A stretch of DNA of 11,835 bases from Bacteroidota bacterium (GCA_023392575.1 JAEVYV010000001.1:1-11835); one strand, 5' to 3'; numbered from the stretch's first letter, positions 1-6,931 are shown. Program-made: numbers and translations. Notes: a model not told the origin generated them from the letters alone.

Positions 1-473
1 AAAAGCAGCTCCACCGTTTGTTAAAAGAAAACGAACGGCTGAAAAAGGAAATGGAAACCGTGATGGACCGGGAAAGACACCGCCAGCAAGTGGAAGTTCT
101 GAAACAGCAAAACAAGATCACGGAGGACCGGATTGCCTATTTAAAAGACATGGAACGCAAACTGCGCCAGATTGTGATTGAATGGAAAAAAGCAGAGGAT
201 AAAAACAAGGTGGTAAAAGAAATGGCCGCTCTTCTTTTTAAAAAGAATGAGCAGAAGGTGGTGAGCAAAAAACAAAAACAAATCGAATCGAAATACGAGG
301 AGGTGACCGGGGAGATAAAAGTGGGGGATAAAGTAAAAATGAAAAAAAACCTTCAGGTGGGAGAGGTGCTGGAATTGCGGGGGAAAAAAGCCGTGGTGAA
401 AATTGGCTTGCTGCCCATGCAAATAGATTTAAAAGACCTCTCTTTGATTAAAGAAAAAGCCGGCAACGAATAA
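1..473 (+). CDS. mutS2: MutS2-type protein, C-terminal part (5' end outside window)
   Basis: The reading frame is open from the first bases (codons from position 3), so the gene starts upstream of the window. The visible 157 or so residues begin with a long charged coiled-coil stretch rich in Lys, Glu and Gln. A small basic beta domain follows, with the pattern VGDKVKMKK, then GEVLELRGKKAVVKIG, then a short tail. Coiled coil followed by this KOW-like module is what follows the ATPase domain in MutS2 proteins, which act in recombination control and in rescue of collided ribosomes. In many MutS2 proteins a Smr nuclease domain comes next. Here the stop codon falls about a dozen residues after the beta domain, so Smr is absent. 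The ATPase domain lies outside the window, so the family call rests on the C-terminal region only. A strong terminator follows 18 nt after the stop. Confidence 0.8.
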   Translation, partial: KQLHRLLKENERLKKEMETVMDRERHRQQVEVLKQQNKITEDRIAYLKDMERKLRQIVIEWKKAEDKNKVVKEMAALLFKKNEQKVVSKKQKQIESKYEEVTGEIKVGDKVKMKKNLQVGEVLELRGKKAVVKIGLLPMQIDLKDLSLIKEKAGNE

Positions 474-491
474 GAGGTTTCTTATAATGAG

Positions 492-529
492 AAATGCTGT
501 TTCTGATTTTGGAAACAGCATTTTTGTTT
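492..529 (+). terminator. Rho-independent terminator of mutS2
   Basis: A perfect 12-bp stem (492-503 with 512-523) encloses an 8-nt loop and runs into a T-rich tail (TTTTTGTTT). It lies 18 nt past the mutS2 stop codon. The T tract is on the plus-strand side only, so it should act on rightward transcription. Confidence 0.9.
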
Positions 530-616
530 GGAGAGCATCCGGTTTACGGTTGGCTGCTCAGTTGGCATGTAGTAGTCAGCACAACAGCAAGCATTTATTT
601 ACAGGGAACTCTTAGA

Positions 617-703
617 TCATACGCTTGCACCCTGATACAAAGTTTCCCGATCTTTTGTAACCTTTTTCTTTCTGGGTTCTCTAAATACGATAACGGCGTT
701 CAT
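617..703 (-). CDS. Possible very small minus-strand ORF, unrecognised
   Basis: In the 335-nt gap between mutS2 and the DUF4142 gene, the minus strand carries a frame open from about 778 down to a TGA at 617-619. Its first ATG is at 703, giving 28 residues, with a very basic middle (REPRKKKVTKDRE). The open part upstream of the ATG also reads like protein, with a hydrophobic stretch followed by basic residues, but it has no standard start. I do not recognise it. It could be a small peptide gene, the end of a decayed gene, or chance. The plus-strand frame across the same region begins inside the mutS2 terminator and looks non-coding. Nothing else convincing is seen in 530-808. Confidence 0.18.
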   Translation of the reverse strand: MNAVIVFREPRKKKVTKDRETLYQGASV

Positions 704-808
704 CAGCCTGATCCCTTTTGCCAGCCGTTTCAGGGAGTGCCGACCGGCAAAAGAAATAACCAGATACCAGTATTCAACCTAATCATTTAAACACAGAGGA
801 GCTTCATT

Positions 809-1342
809 ATGAAAAAAACATTTGTATGGCTTGCTGCAGCAAGCGTATTTGCTTTTGCCAACAAAGCGACTTCACAAAACAAAACAGATTTGACAGATGC
901 CGAGGTGGCATCTGTAGCCGTTACCGCTAACCAGATCGACGTGAATTACGGTGAGATTGCCCGAAAGAAATCAAAGGATGCGGAGGTTTTGAAATTTGCA
1001 GAAACCATGATCAACGACCACAAGGCGGTCATCAACCAAGCCGCCGCCCTGGTAAAAAAATTGGGGGTCACGCCCAAAGACAACAAGGTGAGTCAGCAAT
1101 TGCTTGCCGATTCAAAAAAGACGAGCCGCATGTTGGAATCCAAATCGGGAGCCGATTTTAATAAGGCCTACATTGATAATGAGGTCAACTACCACAAAGC
1201 GGTGATTTCAACTGTGGAAAATCTTTTGATCCCGGATACGGAAAACAGCGAATTGAAGGAGTTGCTGCAGAATGTTGTCCCAACGCTAAAAGCTCATCTG
1301 GAGCATGCGCAGATGGTTCAGGCAAAGGTTGCAAAATCATGA
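809..1342 (+). CDS. Secreted DUF4142 (ferritin-like) protein
   Basis: This 177-residue protein starts with a Sec-type signal peptide: MKK, then a hydrophobic stretch to about residue 17, with likely cleavage around residues 20-23. The mature part is the DUF4142 fold, a predicted ferritin-like four-helix bundle made of two related halves. Conserved-looking acidic/His segments fit the family: NDH in the first half, EVNYHKAV in the second and HLEHAQ near the C terminus. The family is common in Bacteroidota and Proteobacteria as periplasmic proteins; its biochemical role is not established, though metal binding is often proposed. The ATG is preceded by an AGAGGAG-like ribosome binding site about 8 nt upstream, which is unusually good for this window and supports the start. 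The last bases overlap the next gene (ATGA), so the two are probably translated together. Confidence 0.88.
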   Translation: MKKTFVWLAAASVFAFANKATSQNKTDLTDAEVASVAVTANQIDVNYGEIARKKSKDAEVLKFAETMINDHKAVINQAAALVKKLGVTPKDNKVSQQLLADSKKTSRMLESKSGADFNKAYIDNEVNYHKAVISTVENLLIPDTENSELKELLQNVVPTLKAHLEHAQMVQAKVAKS

Positions 1343-1677
1343 AAAGCAGAACATTACTAAACGGGTGGATTTTTTCGGGGGTGCTGTTTTTTGCATTGAC
1401 CGGCTGTTCTTCTGCTGAAAACCGAAAACCCGTGGCCCATACAATTGAGATCCGGGGGATGCAGTTTTTGCCCGGCGAACTTTTGGCTCAAAAAGGAGAC
1501 ACCGTGATTTGGGTGAACCATGATATTGTTACACATGACATCACGGAACAAGCATCCAAGGCCTGGTCCTCATCTTCTTTGCCAACCGGAAAATCCTGGA
1601 GTAAGGTCATCGAAAATAGTTTAGATTATTACTGTTCCATCCATCCGGTCATGAAGGGCAGGGTGGTGGTCCGGTGA
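1339..1677 (+). CDS. Lipoprotein cupredoxin (amicyanin/plastocyanin-like)
   Basis: This 112-residue protein has a lipoprotein signal peptide ending in a lipobox (LTGC, Cys23), so it is expected to be anchored to a membrane facing the periplasm or outside. Residues 34-112 form a cupredoxin-like beta domain: HTIEIRGMQFLP, GDTVIWVNHD, then the copper site. Likely type 1 copper ligands are His66 (in VTHDIT), Cys99, His102 and Met105. The C-x2-H-x2-M spacing is that of amicyanin, not the C-x2-H-x4-M of plastocyanin. Such proteins shuttle single electrons or hold copper. Its ATG overlaps the stop of the DUF4142 gene, indicating translational coupling and a shared job in the envelope, perhaps metal or redox handling. 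A strong terminator lies about 55 nt downstream. The electron partner cannot be told from the window. Confidence 0.88.
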   Translation: MKSRTLLNGWIFSGVLFFALTGCSSAENRKPVAHTIEIRGMQFLPGELLAQKGDTVIWVNHDIVTHDITEQASKAWSSSSLPTGKSWSKVIENSLDYYCSIHPVMKGRVVVR

Positions 1678-1733
1678 GGCAATGACAACAAACAGTAAAG
1701 GTGAAGTCTGCTTCTTTTCACCCACTGAAAACC

Positions 1734-1774
1734 AAAAGCGCAAACCCGGCATCAGACTGAGTTTGCGCTTTTTT
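1734..1774 (+). terminator. Rho-independent terminator of the DUF4142-cupredoxin operon
   Basis: A perfect 12-bp stem (1734-1745 with 1761-1772) closes a 15-nt loop and ends in a run of T. The 5' arm starts with AAAA and TTTTC lies beyond it on the other strand, so weak function on the minus strand is also possible. Confidence 0.9.
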
Positions 1775-1828
1775 GTGACGAAGGGATCGGACAATTTTTG
1801 AACTGATCTGTAGGGAACTTATTAAAAA

Positions 1829-1975
1829 TTAAAGAGCTTCTTTGTTTAATCCCAAGACGAGCCATTCCTTAACAGCTTCCTGTTCATAGTCAATCTCAGA
1901 TCTGCTTTCGGGAACCTTAAATCTTTATTCAGGCAAGGACAGGAGTTGGAGGCCGGCTTTTTGCTGTTTATGCAT
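1829..1975 (-). pseudogene. Possible interrupted small ORF in the 1775-2076 gap
   Basis: In the gap of about 300 nt before transaldolase, the minus strand reads from an ATG at 1975: 16 codons (ending LLSLPE), an in-frame TAA at 1927-1925, then 31 more codons in the same frame ending at TAA 1831-1829. The downstream part (ending EAVKEWLVLGLNKEAL) has an amphipathic, protein-like composition that is striking for non-coding DNA. It reads like the C terminus of a small gene broken by one stop codon. The frame is also open upstream of the ATG. I do not recognise a family, and chance remains possible. No clear promoter for transaldolase is visible in this gap. Confidence 0.25.
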
Positions 1976-2076
1976 ATTAAAACCAATACTTCTTTCCTCT
2001 AGGCACTTGTTGATGACGAAGAACCGGACTGAAGGTGATGGCAGTGTCAAAACAGTAACAAATAAACGTAACGGTC

Positions 2077-3171
2077 ATGCAAAACAATAAGGTGAAAAGC
2101 ATACGGGGTTTCGGGCAGAGTATTTGGCTTGATTTCTTTGACCGGAAAATCATGGACTCCGGAGAATTGAAAGAACTGATTGAGGAAGATGGCGTGAGCG
2201 GCGTAACATCCAACCCATCCATATTTGAAAGGGCCGTGAACAGCGGTTCAGATTATGATGAAGATATAACAATGCTTTCCCGGCAAAAAAACAACAACGA
2301 TGATATTTTCTTTGGCCTTGCCGTGAAAGATATCCAACGTGCTGCCGGTTTTTTTAAATCTGTGTATGAAAATAATAAGGGTGAAGATGGCTTTGTAAGT
2401 CTTGAGGTCTCGCCGCACCTTGCATATGATACCAAAGGGACAGTGAAGCAAGCCAGGGAATTATGGAAATCTGTTGACCGCAAAAACGTGATGATAAAAA
2501 TTCCGGCTACGGCAGAAGGCATACCTGCTATTCGCCAGTGTATTAGCGAAGGAATCAATATTAACATAACCCTACTCTTTGGTTTGCCTCGTTACAAAGA
2601 AGTGGTGGATGCCTATTTAGCAGGACTTGAAGACCGGGTTAAAACTAGTTTGCCAATAGGTGATATTGTGTCTGTGGCCAGTTTTTTCCTCAGTCGTATC
2701 GACGTGTTCATTGATCCGCTTCTTGAAGAAAAAAAACTATTGGACCTGAAAGGAGAAGTGGCAATTGCTTCGGCAAAAAAGGCGTATGAGATCTACAAAA
2801 ATATCTTCAGCAGTGAGCGGTTTAAAAAGCTCGAGGCAAAGGGCGCTAAAAAGCAGCGGGTACTATGGGCCAGCACCAGCACAAAGGACCCATCATTCAG
2901 CGATGTGAAATATGTAGAAGCGTTGATTGGTCCTGAAACGATTAATACCATTCCCCTGGAAACACTGGAGGCTTTTAATGATCATGGAAAACCGGGCAAT
3001 AATCTGGAAAGCGACATGGATAAGGCCACGGGTGTGTTGGCTCAGTTAAGCGCAAGAGGCATTGACATCAACATCATTACTCAAAAACTGGAAGATGAGG
3101 GAATTGAAAAATTCAATAAAGCTTATGACAAGCTTTTGGCAGCGATTGATCAAAAGCATAGAGTATTGTGA
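2077..3171 (+). CDS. tal: Transaldolase
   Basis: Transaldolase transfers the dihydroxyacetone unit between sedoheptulose 7-phosphate and glyceraldehyde 3-phosphate in the non-oxidative pentose phosphate pathway, in the cytoplasm. The 364-residue protein has the length of the long TalB-like (two-component/actinobacterial type) class. Landmarks are GVTSNPSIF at 42-50, VSLEVSPHLAYDT at 107-119, and NVMIKIPATAEG at 137-148, where Lys141 is the expected Schiff-base lysine. NITLLF follows at 163-168, then VASFFLSRID near 200-209 and a C-terminal block with WASTSTKDP and IPLETLEAF. The ATG at 2077 is the first in frame; no Shine-Dalgarno site is seen, which is usual for the inferred phylum. It heads the metabolic cluster, 191 nt before the GAPDH start, and its product shares glyceraldehyde 3-phosphate with that enzyme. 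Confidence 0.95.
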   Translation: MQNNKVKSIRGFGQSIWLDFFDRKIMDSGELKELIEEDGVSGVTSNPSIFERAVNSGSDYDEDITMLSRQKNNNDDIFFGLAVKDIQRAAGFFKSVYENNKGEDGFVSLEVSPHLAYDTKGTVKQARELWKSVDRKNVMIKIPATAEGIPAIRQCISEGININITLLFGLPRYKEVVDAYLAGLEDRVKTSLPIGDIVSVASFFLSRIDVFIDPLLEEKKLLDLKGEVAIASAKKAYEIYKNIFSSERFKKLEAKGAKKQRVLWASTSTKDPSFSDVKYVEALIGPETINTIPLETLEAFNDHGKPGNNLESDMDKATGVLAQLSARGIDINIITQKLEDEGIEKFNKAYDKLLAAIDQKHRVL

Positions 3172-3362
3172 GATCGTGATGCGGTCAAAACAATCGCCTG
3201 GATATTGACGATGTATTGCATCATACTTAAAATGAATGGGCCCGATAGTACTCGTGTGGTGATGAAGAAAGCCCGGTGCAATAAGTTTTAACAAGCTTGC
3301 TGAATCTAATTTAAAATGCTGGTAAAGTGAGAAAGATTTAATAACTTATAGTGCATACGGAA

Positions 3363-4352
3363 ATGAAGAAAATTGCAATTAATGGCTTTGGCAGGATTGG
3401 GAGGGCCGCATTGAAAATAATCATGGATACTCCCGGCCTGGAAATAACAGCTATCAATGACCTGATGAGTATTGATAACGCTGCTTATTTACTTCGTTAC
3501 GACAGCGTGTATGGAAAGTACAAAAATGAAGTAATCCTTTCAGGCGACCATTTACAAATAGGCGATAAAAAGATTTTATTTTTTTCCGAAAAAGATCCGG
3601 GGAAACTTCCATGGAAGGACTTGAATATAGACGTGGTTATAGAAAGCACAGGTATCTTCACGAAACGGGAGGATGCTGAAAAACATATTTACTCCGGCGC
3701 AAAATCGGTTGTCATATCAGGACCGACCAAAAGCAAGAACACGCCGACCGTTATACACGGTGTGAATACGGCAGATGGTAAAACGTCCATATTCTCCTGT
3801 GCCAGTTGTACAACGAATAATGTTGGGCCCATCATAGAAATAGTGAACCGGCGCATTGGCATCAAAAAAGCAATCTTAAATACCATCCATGCCTATACAG
3901 CTTCCCAGAGTTTAATAGATGCGCCTTCTAAAAAAGAGTTTCGAATGGGGCGTGCGGCGGCAATGAACCTGGCGCCTGCCGCCACCGGTGCGGCGATTGC
4001 CACCACGAAAGCTTTGCCGGAATTAGAAGGTAGGTTCGATGGTGTAGCCGTGCGGACGCCTGTTGCAGTTGGCTCCATTTCCGATGTTAGTTTTATAGCA
4101 GCAAGAGATACCTCTGCCAAAGAGATCAATGATGTACTGACGGAAGAATCAAAAACGGATAGATATAAGTTCGTGCTGACTGTATCCGATGAACCCCTGG
4201 TTTCAACAGATATTATTCAAAGCCCGTTTGCTTCCATTGTTGATTTAAACATGACCAGGGTAGTAGGTGGCGACCTTGTAAAGATCATGGCATGGTATGA
4301 TAACGAATGGGGGTTTACCAATCAGATGGTTAGGCAAATAAAAGAAGCCTGA
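3363..4352 (+). CDS. gap: Glyceraldehyde-3-phosphate dehydrogenase, divergent type
   Basis: It oxidises glyceraldehyde 3-phosphate to 1,3-bisphosphoglycerate with NAD(P). The Rossmann motif INGFGRIGR is at residues 5-13, Asp33 suggests preference for NAD, the catalytic SCTTN contains Cys149, His176 lies in NTIHAYT, and Arg231 in GVAVRTPVAVGS fits the phosphate site. NEWGF near the C terminus is canonical. I chose the ATG at 3363 (329 residues, starting MKKIAINGFG) over a GTG 12 nt upstream because it matches the family start. Several segments differ from the usual housekeeping enzyme, for example SGPTKSKNTP, and TASQSLIDAPSK where most have TNDQ and a following H/D-rich helix. This suggests an accessory paralogue, but other copies lie outside the window. 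It is followed by the flavoprotein gene after 38 nt. Confidence 0.93.
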   Translation: MKKIAINGFGRIGRAALKIIMDTPGLEITAINDLMSIDNAAYLLRYDSVYGKYKNEVILSGDHLQIGDKKILFFSEKDPGKLPWKDLNIDVVIESTGIFTKREDAEKHIYSGAKSVVISGPTKSKNTPTVIHGVNTADGKTSIFSCASCTTNNVGPIIEIVNRRIGIKKAILNTIHAYTASQSLIDAPSKKEFRMGRAAAMNLAPAATGAAIATTKALPELEGRFDGVAVRTPVAVGSISDVSFIAARDTSAKEINDVLTEESKTDRYKFVLTVSDEPLVSTDIIQSPFASIVDLNMTRVVGGDLVKIMAWYDNEWGFTNQMVRQIKEA

Positions 4353-4390
4353 CCAATCCCATGACAACAGAACGATGTAAATAGTTTGGA

Positions 4391-5062
4391 ATGGAAAAAC
4401 ATTTTGTAAAAGTCAGGTCGGTCAGTAACGTTACACATGACGTCCTAAAAATTGAAACGGAAAAACCGGAAGGGTATCATTTTATTCCCGGGCAGGCCAC
4501 CGAAATTGCGATAAATAAAGCTGGATGGATCAAGGAAACAAGGCCTTTTACGTTCACCTGTCTTCCGGATAATGATTACCTGGAATTTACCATTAAAACG
4601 TATCCAACGCACAAAGGTGTTACCAACGAGCTTTTGCAACTCAAGCAGAACGACGAATTGATCCTTCATGCGGTTTTTGGAACGATCGCCTATCAGGGTG
4701 AAGGTGTTTTTATTGCCGGCGGAGCAGGTGTGACGCCGTTTATTTCCATCTTCAGATTCCTTCAATCAAAAAATGAAATCGGCAATAACCGGTTGGTTTT
4801 TGCAAACAAAACCAAAGCGGATATTATTCTCGAAAAAGAATTCCGAGAGCTGTTGGGCAATCGTTTTATTAACGTTCTTTCTGAGGAAAATGTGAAAGAC
4901 TATAAACACGGCCACATTACACTGGATTTGCTGAGAGAAAACATTCCAGACATACGGAAAAAAATATACCTATGCGGCCCAGACCCTATGATGGAAGCAA
5001 TGGAAGAGCATTTGAAAAATTTAGGCGTTGATGGTAACGCCATTGTAAAAGAAAAATTCTGA
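4391..5062 (+). CDS. Flavodoxin/ferredoxin-reductase-like FAD flavoprotein
   Basis: This 223-residue protein has the two-domain layout of the ferredoxin-NADP reductase family without extra domains. An N-terminal FAD-binding barrel has RPFTFT at 51-56 (flavin-binding Arg). A C-terminal nucleotide-binding half has GGAGVTP at 110-116 and CGPDPMM at 195-201. The chain ends in EKF, and a C-terminal aromatic residue stacks on the flavin in several family members. It probably moves electrons between NAD(P)H and a small redox carrier such as flavodoxin or ferredoxin, neither of which is encoded here. It is 38 nt after GAPDH and 14 nt before the DUF488 gene, so it is likely part of one transcript. NADH versus NADPH preference cannot be read from the sequence with confidence. 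Confidence 0.87.
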   Translation: MEKHFVKVRSVSNVTHDVLKIETEKPEGYHFIPGQATEIAINKAGWIKETRPFTFTCLPDNDYLEFTIKTYPTHKGVTNELLQLKQNDELILHAVFGTIAYQGEGVFIAGGAGVTPFISIFRFLQSKNEIGNNRLVFANKTKADIILEKEFRELLGNRFINVLSEENVKDYKHGHITLDLLRENIPDIRKKIYLCGPDPMMEAMEEHLKNLGVDGNAIVKEKF

Positions 5063-5076
5063 ACAGAATATACATT

Positions 5077-5421
5077 ATGGAAATCAAGCTGAAGAGAGTA
5101 TATGAAAAATCAGCAAAAGAAGATGGTACACGCATTCTTGTTGACCGACTATGGCCGAGAGGCCTTACAAAGCAAAAAGCAAATGTGGATTTGTGGTTAA
5201 AGGAAATTGCCCCCAGTACAGAGCTGCGCAAATGGTTTCATCACGATCCGGAAAGGTGGACAGAATTTAAGAAGCGATACCTGATGGAGCTTAAAAGCAA
5301 AACAGAACAAGTTAAAGCATTGAAAAAGGAATTAAAGACCGGAACGGTTACATTGGTTTATGGCGCAAAAGACGAAGAACACAATGAAGCGCTTGTTCTC
5401 AAAGAATGGTTAAGCCGTTAA
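5077..5421 (+). CDS. DUF488 family protein (YeaO-like)
   Basis: This is a 114-residue cytoplasmic protein. The signature DGTRILVDRLWPRGL lies at residues 16-30, followed by WLKEIAPS and by WFHHDPERWTEFKKRY at about 53-68. The C-terminal half contains the family pattern VTLVYGAKDEEHNEALVLKEWL. Length and order match the short YeaO-like branch of DUF488. The molecular function is not established; members often lie next to stress and redox genes, as here. It follows the flavoprotein by 14 nt and precedes the universal stress protein by 31 nt, so co-transcription is likely. Confidence 0.9.
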   Translation: MEIKLKRVYEKSAKEDGTRILVDRLWPRGLTKQKANVDLWLKEIAPSTELRKWFHHDPERWTEFKKRYLMELKSKTEQVKALKKELKTGTVTLVYGAKDEEHNEALVLKEWLSR

Positions 5422-5452
5422 TTGAAAATAGCAAGTGTAAATTGTCAAAAGA

Positions 5453-5932
5453 ATGAAAAAAGTATTAATTGCATTGGATTATGATCCCTCTGCACAAAAA
5501 ATTGCAGAAGCAGGTTATGGTTTAGCAAAGGCAATGAATGCCCGGCCCATTTTGCTGCACATCATTTCTGCTCCGGTTTATTATTCTTCTCTCAACTATT
5601 CTCCCGTCATGGGGTTTGATGGTTTTAATAGCATTGATACCATTCAGCCCGAGGCTACAGATGAATTAAAAAAAGCGGCGCAACGATTTCTGGATGAATC
5701 AAAAAAGTTTCTTGGTGATGAAAGTATTGAAACAGTTGTAAGCAGCGGCGAAGTGGGCGATGCTATTTTGGAAACGGCAAAAAGAGTACATGCTGATATA
5801 ATTGTTTTGGGCACACACAGCAGGCGGGGATGGGATAAAATTTTGGTGGGAAGTGTAACGGAAAATGTCTTGCATCACAGCTCAATCCCTTTGTTCATCA
5901 TTCCAACAAAAGGGATCAGGGAAAACAAATGA
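5453..5932 (+). CDS. Universal stress protein (single UspA domain)
   Basis: This 159-residue protein is one UspA domain. It starts with the strand MKKVLIALDYDPSA, in which the Asp near residue 9-11 is part of the usual nucleotide site, and has DIIVLGTHSRRGWDKILVGSVTE at about 115-137. ATP-binding Usps carry G-x2-G-x9-G-S/T at this place. Here the pattern is G120, S123, G133, S134, so the second glycine is replaced by serine. ATP binding is therefore plausible but not assured. The segment at residues 41-66 between the early strands is long and rich in Tyr, Ser and Pro. Usps are induced by starvation, oxygen limitation and oxidative stress. The gene lies 31 nt after DUF488 and is followed by a 133-nt gap that could separate transcripts. 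Confidence 0.92.
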   Translation: MKKVLIALDYDPSAQKIAEAGYGLAKAMNARPILLHIISAPVYYSSLNYSPVMGFDGFNSIDTIQPEATDELKKAAQRFLDESKKFLGDESIETVVSSGEVGDAILETAKRVHADIIVLGTHSRRGWDKILVGSVTENVLHHSSIPLFIIPTKGIRENK

Positions 5933-6065
5933 AAGTTTCATCTAAATGAAATGCCACCGCCTACCATCATAAAAAATTCGAAAAAGAAATACCTGTGTCA
6001 ACAAATAAGCCCTATCGCATCATTTTCTGGAGCAAATAAATTAACCGGATAATAAAAACAACATT

Positions 6066-6398
6066 ATGGAAAATGAAAACGTGTACCCAGCGACAACGAA
6101 AGAGCTCGCTGATAAAAAAGCTGCCTTGGCGCCTGAGAATTTAGAGGCATGGAGAAATTTCAGTAAAACCGTTTTTAAGGCCGGCGCACTTCCAGAGAAA
6201 ACAAAGCAACTGATTGCAGTTGCCGTAGCTCATGTAACACAATGTCCTTATTGTATCAGGTCGCATTCCAAACAGGCCATGCGAAAAGGGGCCAGCAAGG
6301 AAGAGATTATGGAAGCCATTTGGATAGCTGCTGAAATGCGTGCAGGAGCTGCTTATGCCCACGCAACGATTGCAATGGAGGAAATGGATAAACACTGA
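6066..6398 (+). CDS. Carboxymuconolactone decarboxylase/AhpD-like protein, first copy
   Basis: This 110-residue all-helical protein of the CMD/AhpD family has the redox motif CPYCIRSH, with Cys60, Cys63 and His67. In AhpD these residues form the peroxidase/thiol-exchange site. Substrate-specific decarboxylases of the family usually lack this CxxC, so a thiol peroxidase or disulfide role is more likely. The helix EAIWIAAEMRAGAAYAHA at 83-100 is typical of the domain. The ATG at 6066 follows an A-rich leader without a clear Shine-Dalgarno site. The second family member starts 25 nt downstream, and the glucosidase follows that. The physiological reductant is not encoded in the window. Confidence 0.9.
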   Translation: MENENVYPATTKELADKKAALAPENLEAWRNFSKTVFKAGALPEKTKQLIAVAVAHVTQCPYCIRSHSKQAMRKGASKEEIMEAIWIAAEMRAGAAYAHATIAMEEMDKH

Positions 6399-6423
6399 TT
6401 TGTTAAGCGAAACAATTAGGGTG

Positions 6424-6876
6424 ATGCAACAAAGACTAGACTATACAAAAGTTTATCCGGAAGCGGTAAAAGGAATGCTGGAATTTGAAAAATTTGCAGC
6501 CACCTCCGGACTCGAACGTGCGTTATATGAGCTTGTAAAAACAAGGGCTTCTCAAATAAATGGCTGCGCCTATTGTTTGGATATGCACACCAAAGATGCC
6601 CGCAAAGCAGGAGAAACAGAGCAACGTCTCTATGCTTTAAGCGCATGGCGTGAAACCTCTTTTTATACGGACCGTGAACGGGCTGCATTAGAATGGACCG
6701 AAGCATTGACATTGATTTCAAAAAATGACGTACCGGACTCTTTGTATGATTCGGTCCGCAGATATTTTGGTGAAAAAGAAATGGTGGCTTTAACCATGGC
6801 GATCATTGCAATAAATGGATGGAACCGCCTGGCGATTGGTTTTCGCACAGTTCCCGGGACCTACCAGCCGAAATAA
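6424..6876 (+). CDS. Carboxymuconolactone decarboxylase/AhpD-like protein, second copy
   Basis: This 150-residue protein of the same superfamily as its neighbour has a different layout. It starts MQQRLDYTKVYPEAVKGM, a typical opening for the longer 'alkylhydroperoxidase core' proteins, and has the motif NGCAYCLDMHTKDA with Cys48, Cys51 and His55. The C-terminal helices end in NGWNRLAIGFR, also typical. An ORF open further upstream overlaps the first copy, but the ATG at 6424 gives the family start; a GTG three bases earlier is an alternative. The two copies are related only by fold and the CxxCxxxH motif, so they are not a recent tandem duplication. A thiol-dependent peroxidase or disulfide reductase role is inferred. 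Confidence 0.9.
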   Translation: MQQRLDYTKVYPEAVKGMLEFEKFAATSGLERALYELVKTRASQINGCAYCLDMHTKDARKAGETEQRLYALSAWRETSFYTDRERAALEWTEALTLISKNDVPDSLYDSVRRYFGEKEMVALTMAIIAINGWNRLAIGFRTVPGTYQPK

Positions 6877-6931
6877 TGTAACAAAACCGGCATCTTCCAA
6901 AGTACTGACTGAAATCCAACCTGAAAATGCA

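Noticed and set aside
715..753. 8-bp inverted repeat (CTTTTGCC/GGCAAAAG) upstream of the DUF4142 gene
   Set aside because: The arms are 23 nt apart with no T tract, and no second copy was seen; operator function cannot be supported.
494..790. Plus-strand open frame of 98 codons after mutS2
   Set aside because: It starts inside the mutS2 terminator hairpin, has no ribosome binding site, and has a hydrophobic, Cys-rich composition unlike its neighbours.
1977..2222. Minus-strand frame of 81 codons across the transaldolase start
   Set aside because: It overlaps a certain gene and its composition does not look like a protein.
3172..3291. Frame continuing 39 codons after the transaldolase stop, with an ATG at 3232
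   Set aside because: The peptide resembles no known transaldolase extension, transaldolase already has full length, and the stretch is short enough to be chance.
4375..4386. TAAATAGTTTG resembling a Bacteroidota -7 element before the flavoprotein gene
   Set aside because: The spacing is off by one base, no -33 partner is present, and it lies only a few bases before the start codon.
5442..5452. TTGTCAAAAGA before the Usp start, repeated at 9574-9584 after the glucosidase
   Set aside because: Only two copies of a short A-rich word, in unrelated positions relative to genes; expected by chance.
5935..5952. Small hairpin (TTTCAT/ATGAAA) after the universal stress protein gene
   Set aside because: The stem is only six mostly A-T pairs and no T run follows.
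6815..6931. Upstream extension of the glucosidase frame, overlapping the second AhpD-like gene
   Set aside because: The family N terminus matches MRVKISEEQKRL at 6932, and the extension is the shadow of the preceding gene.
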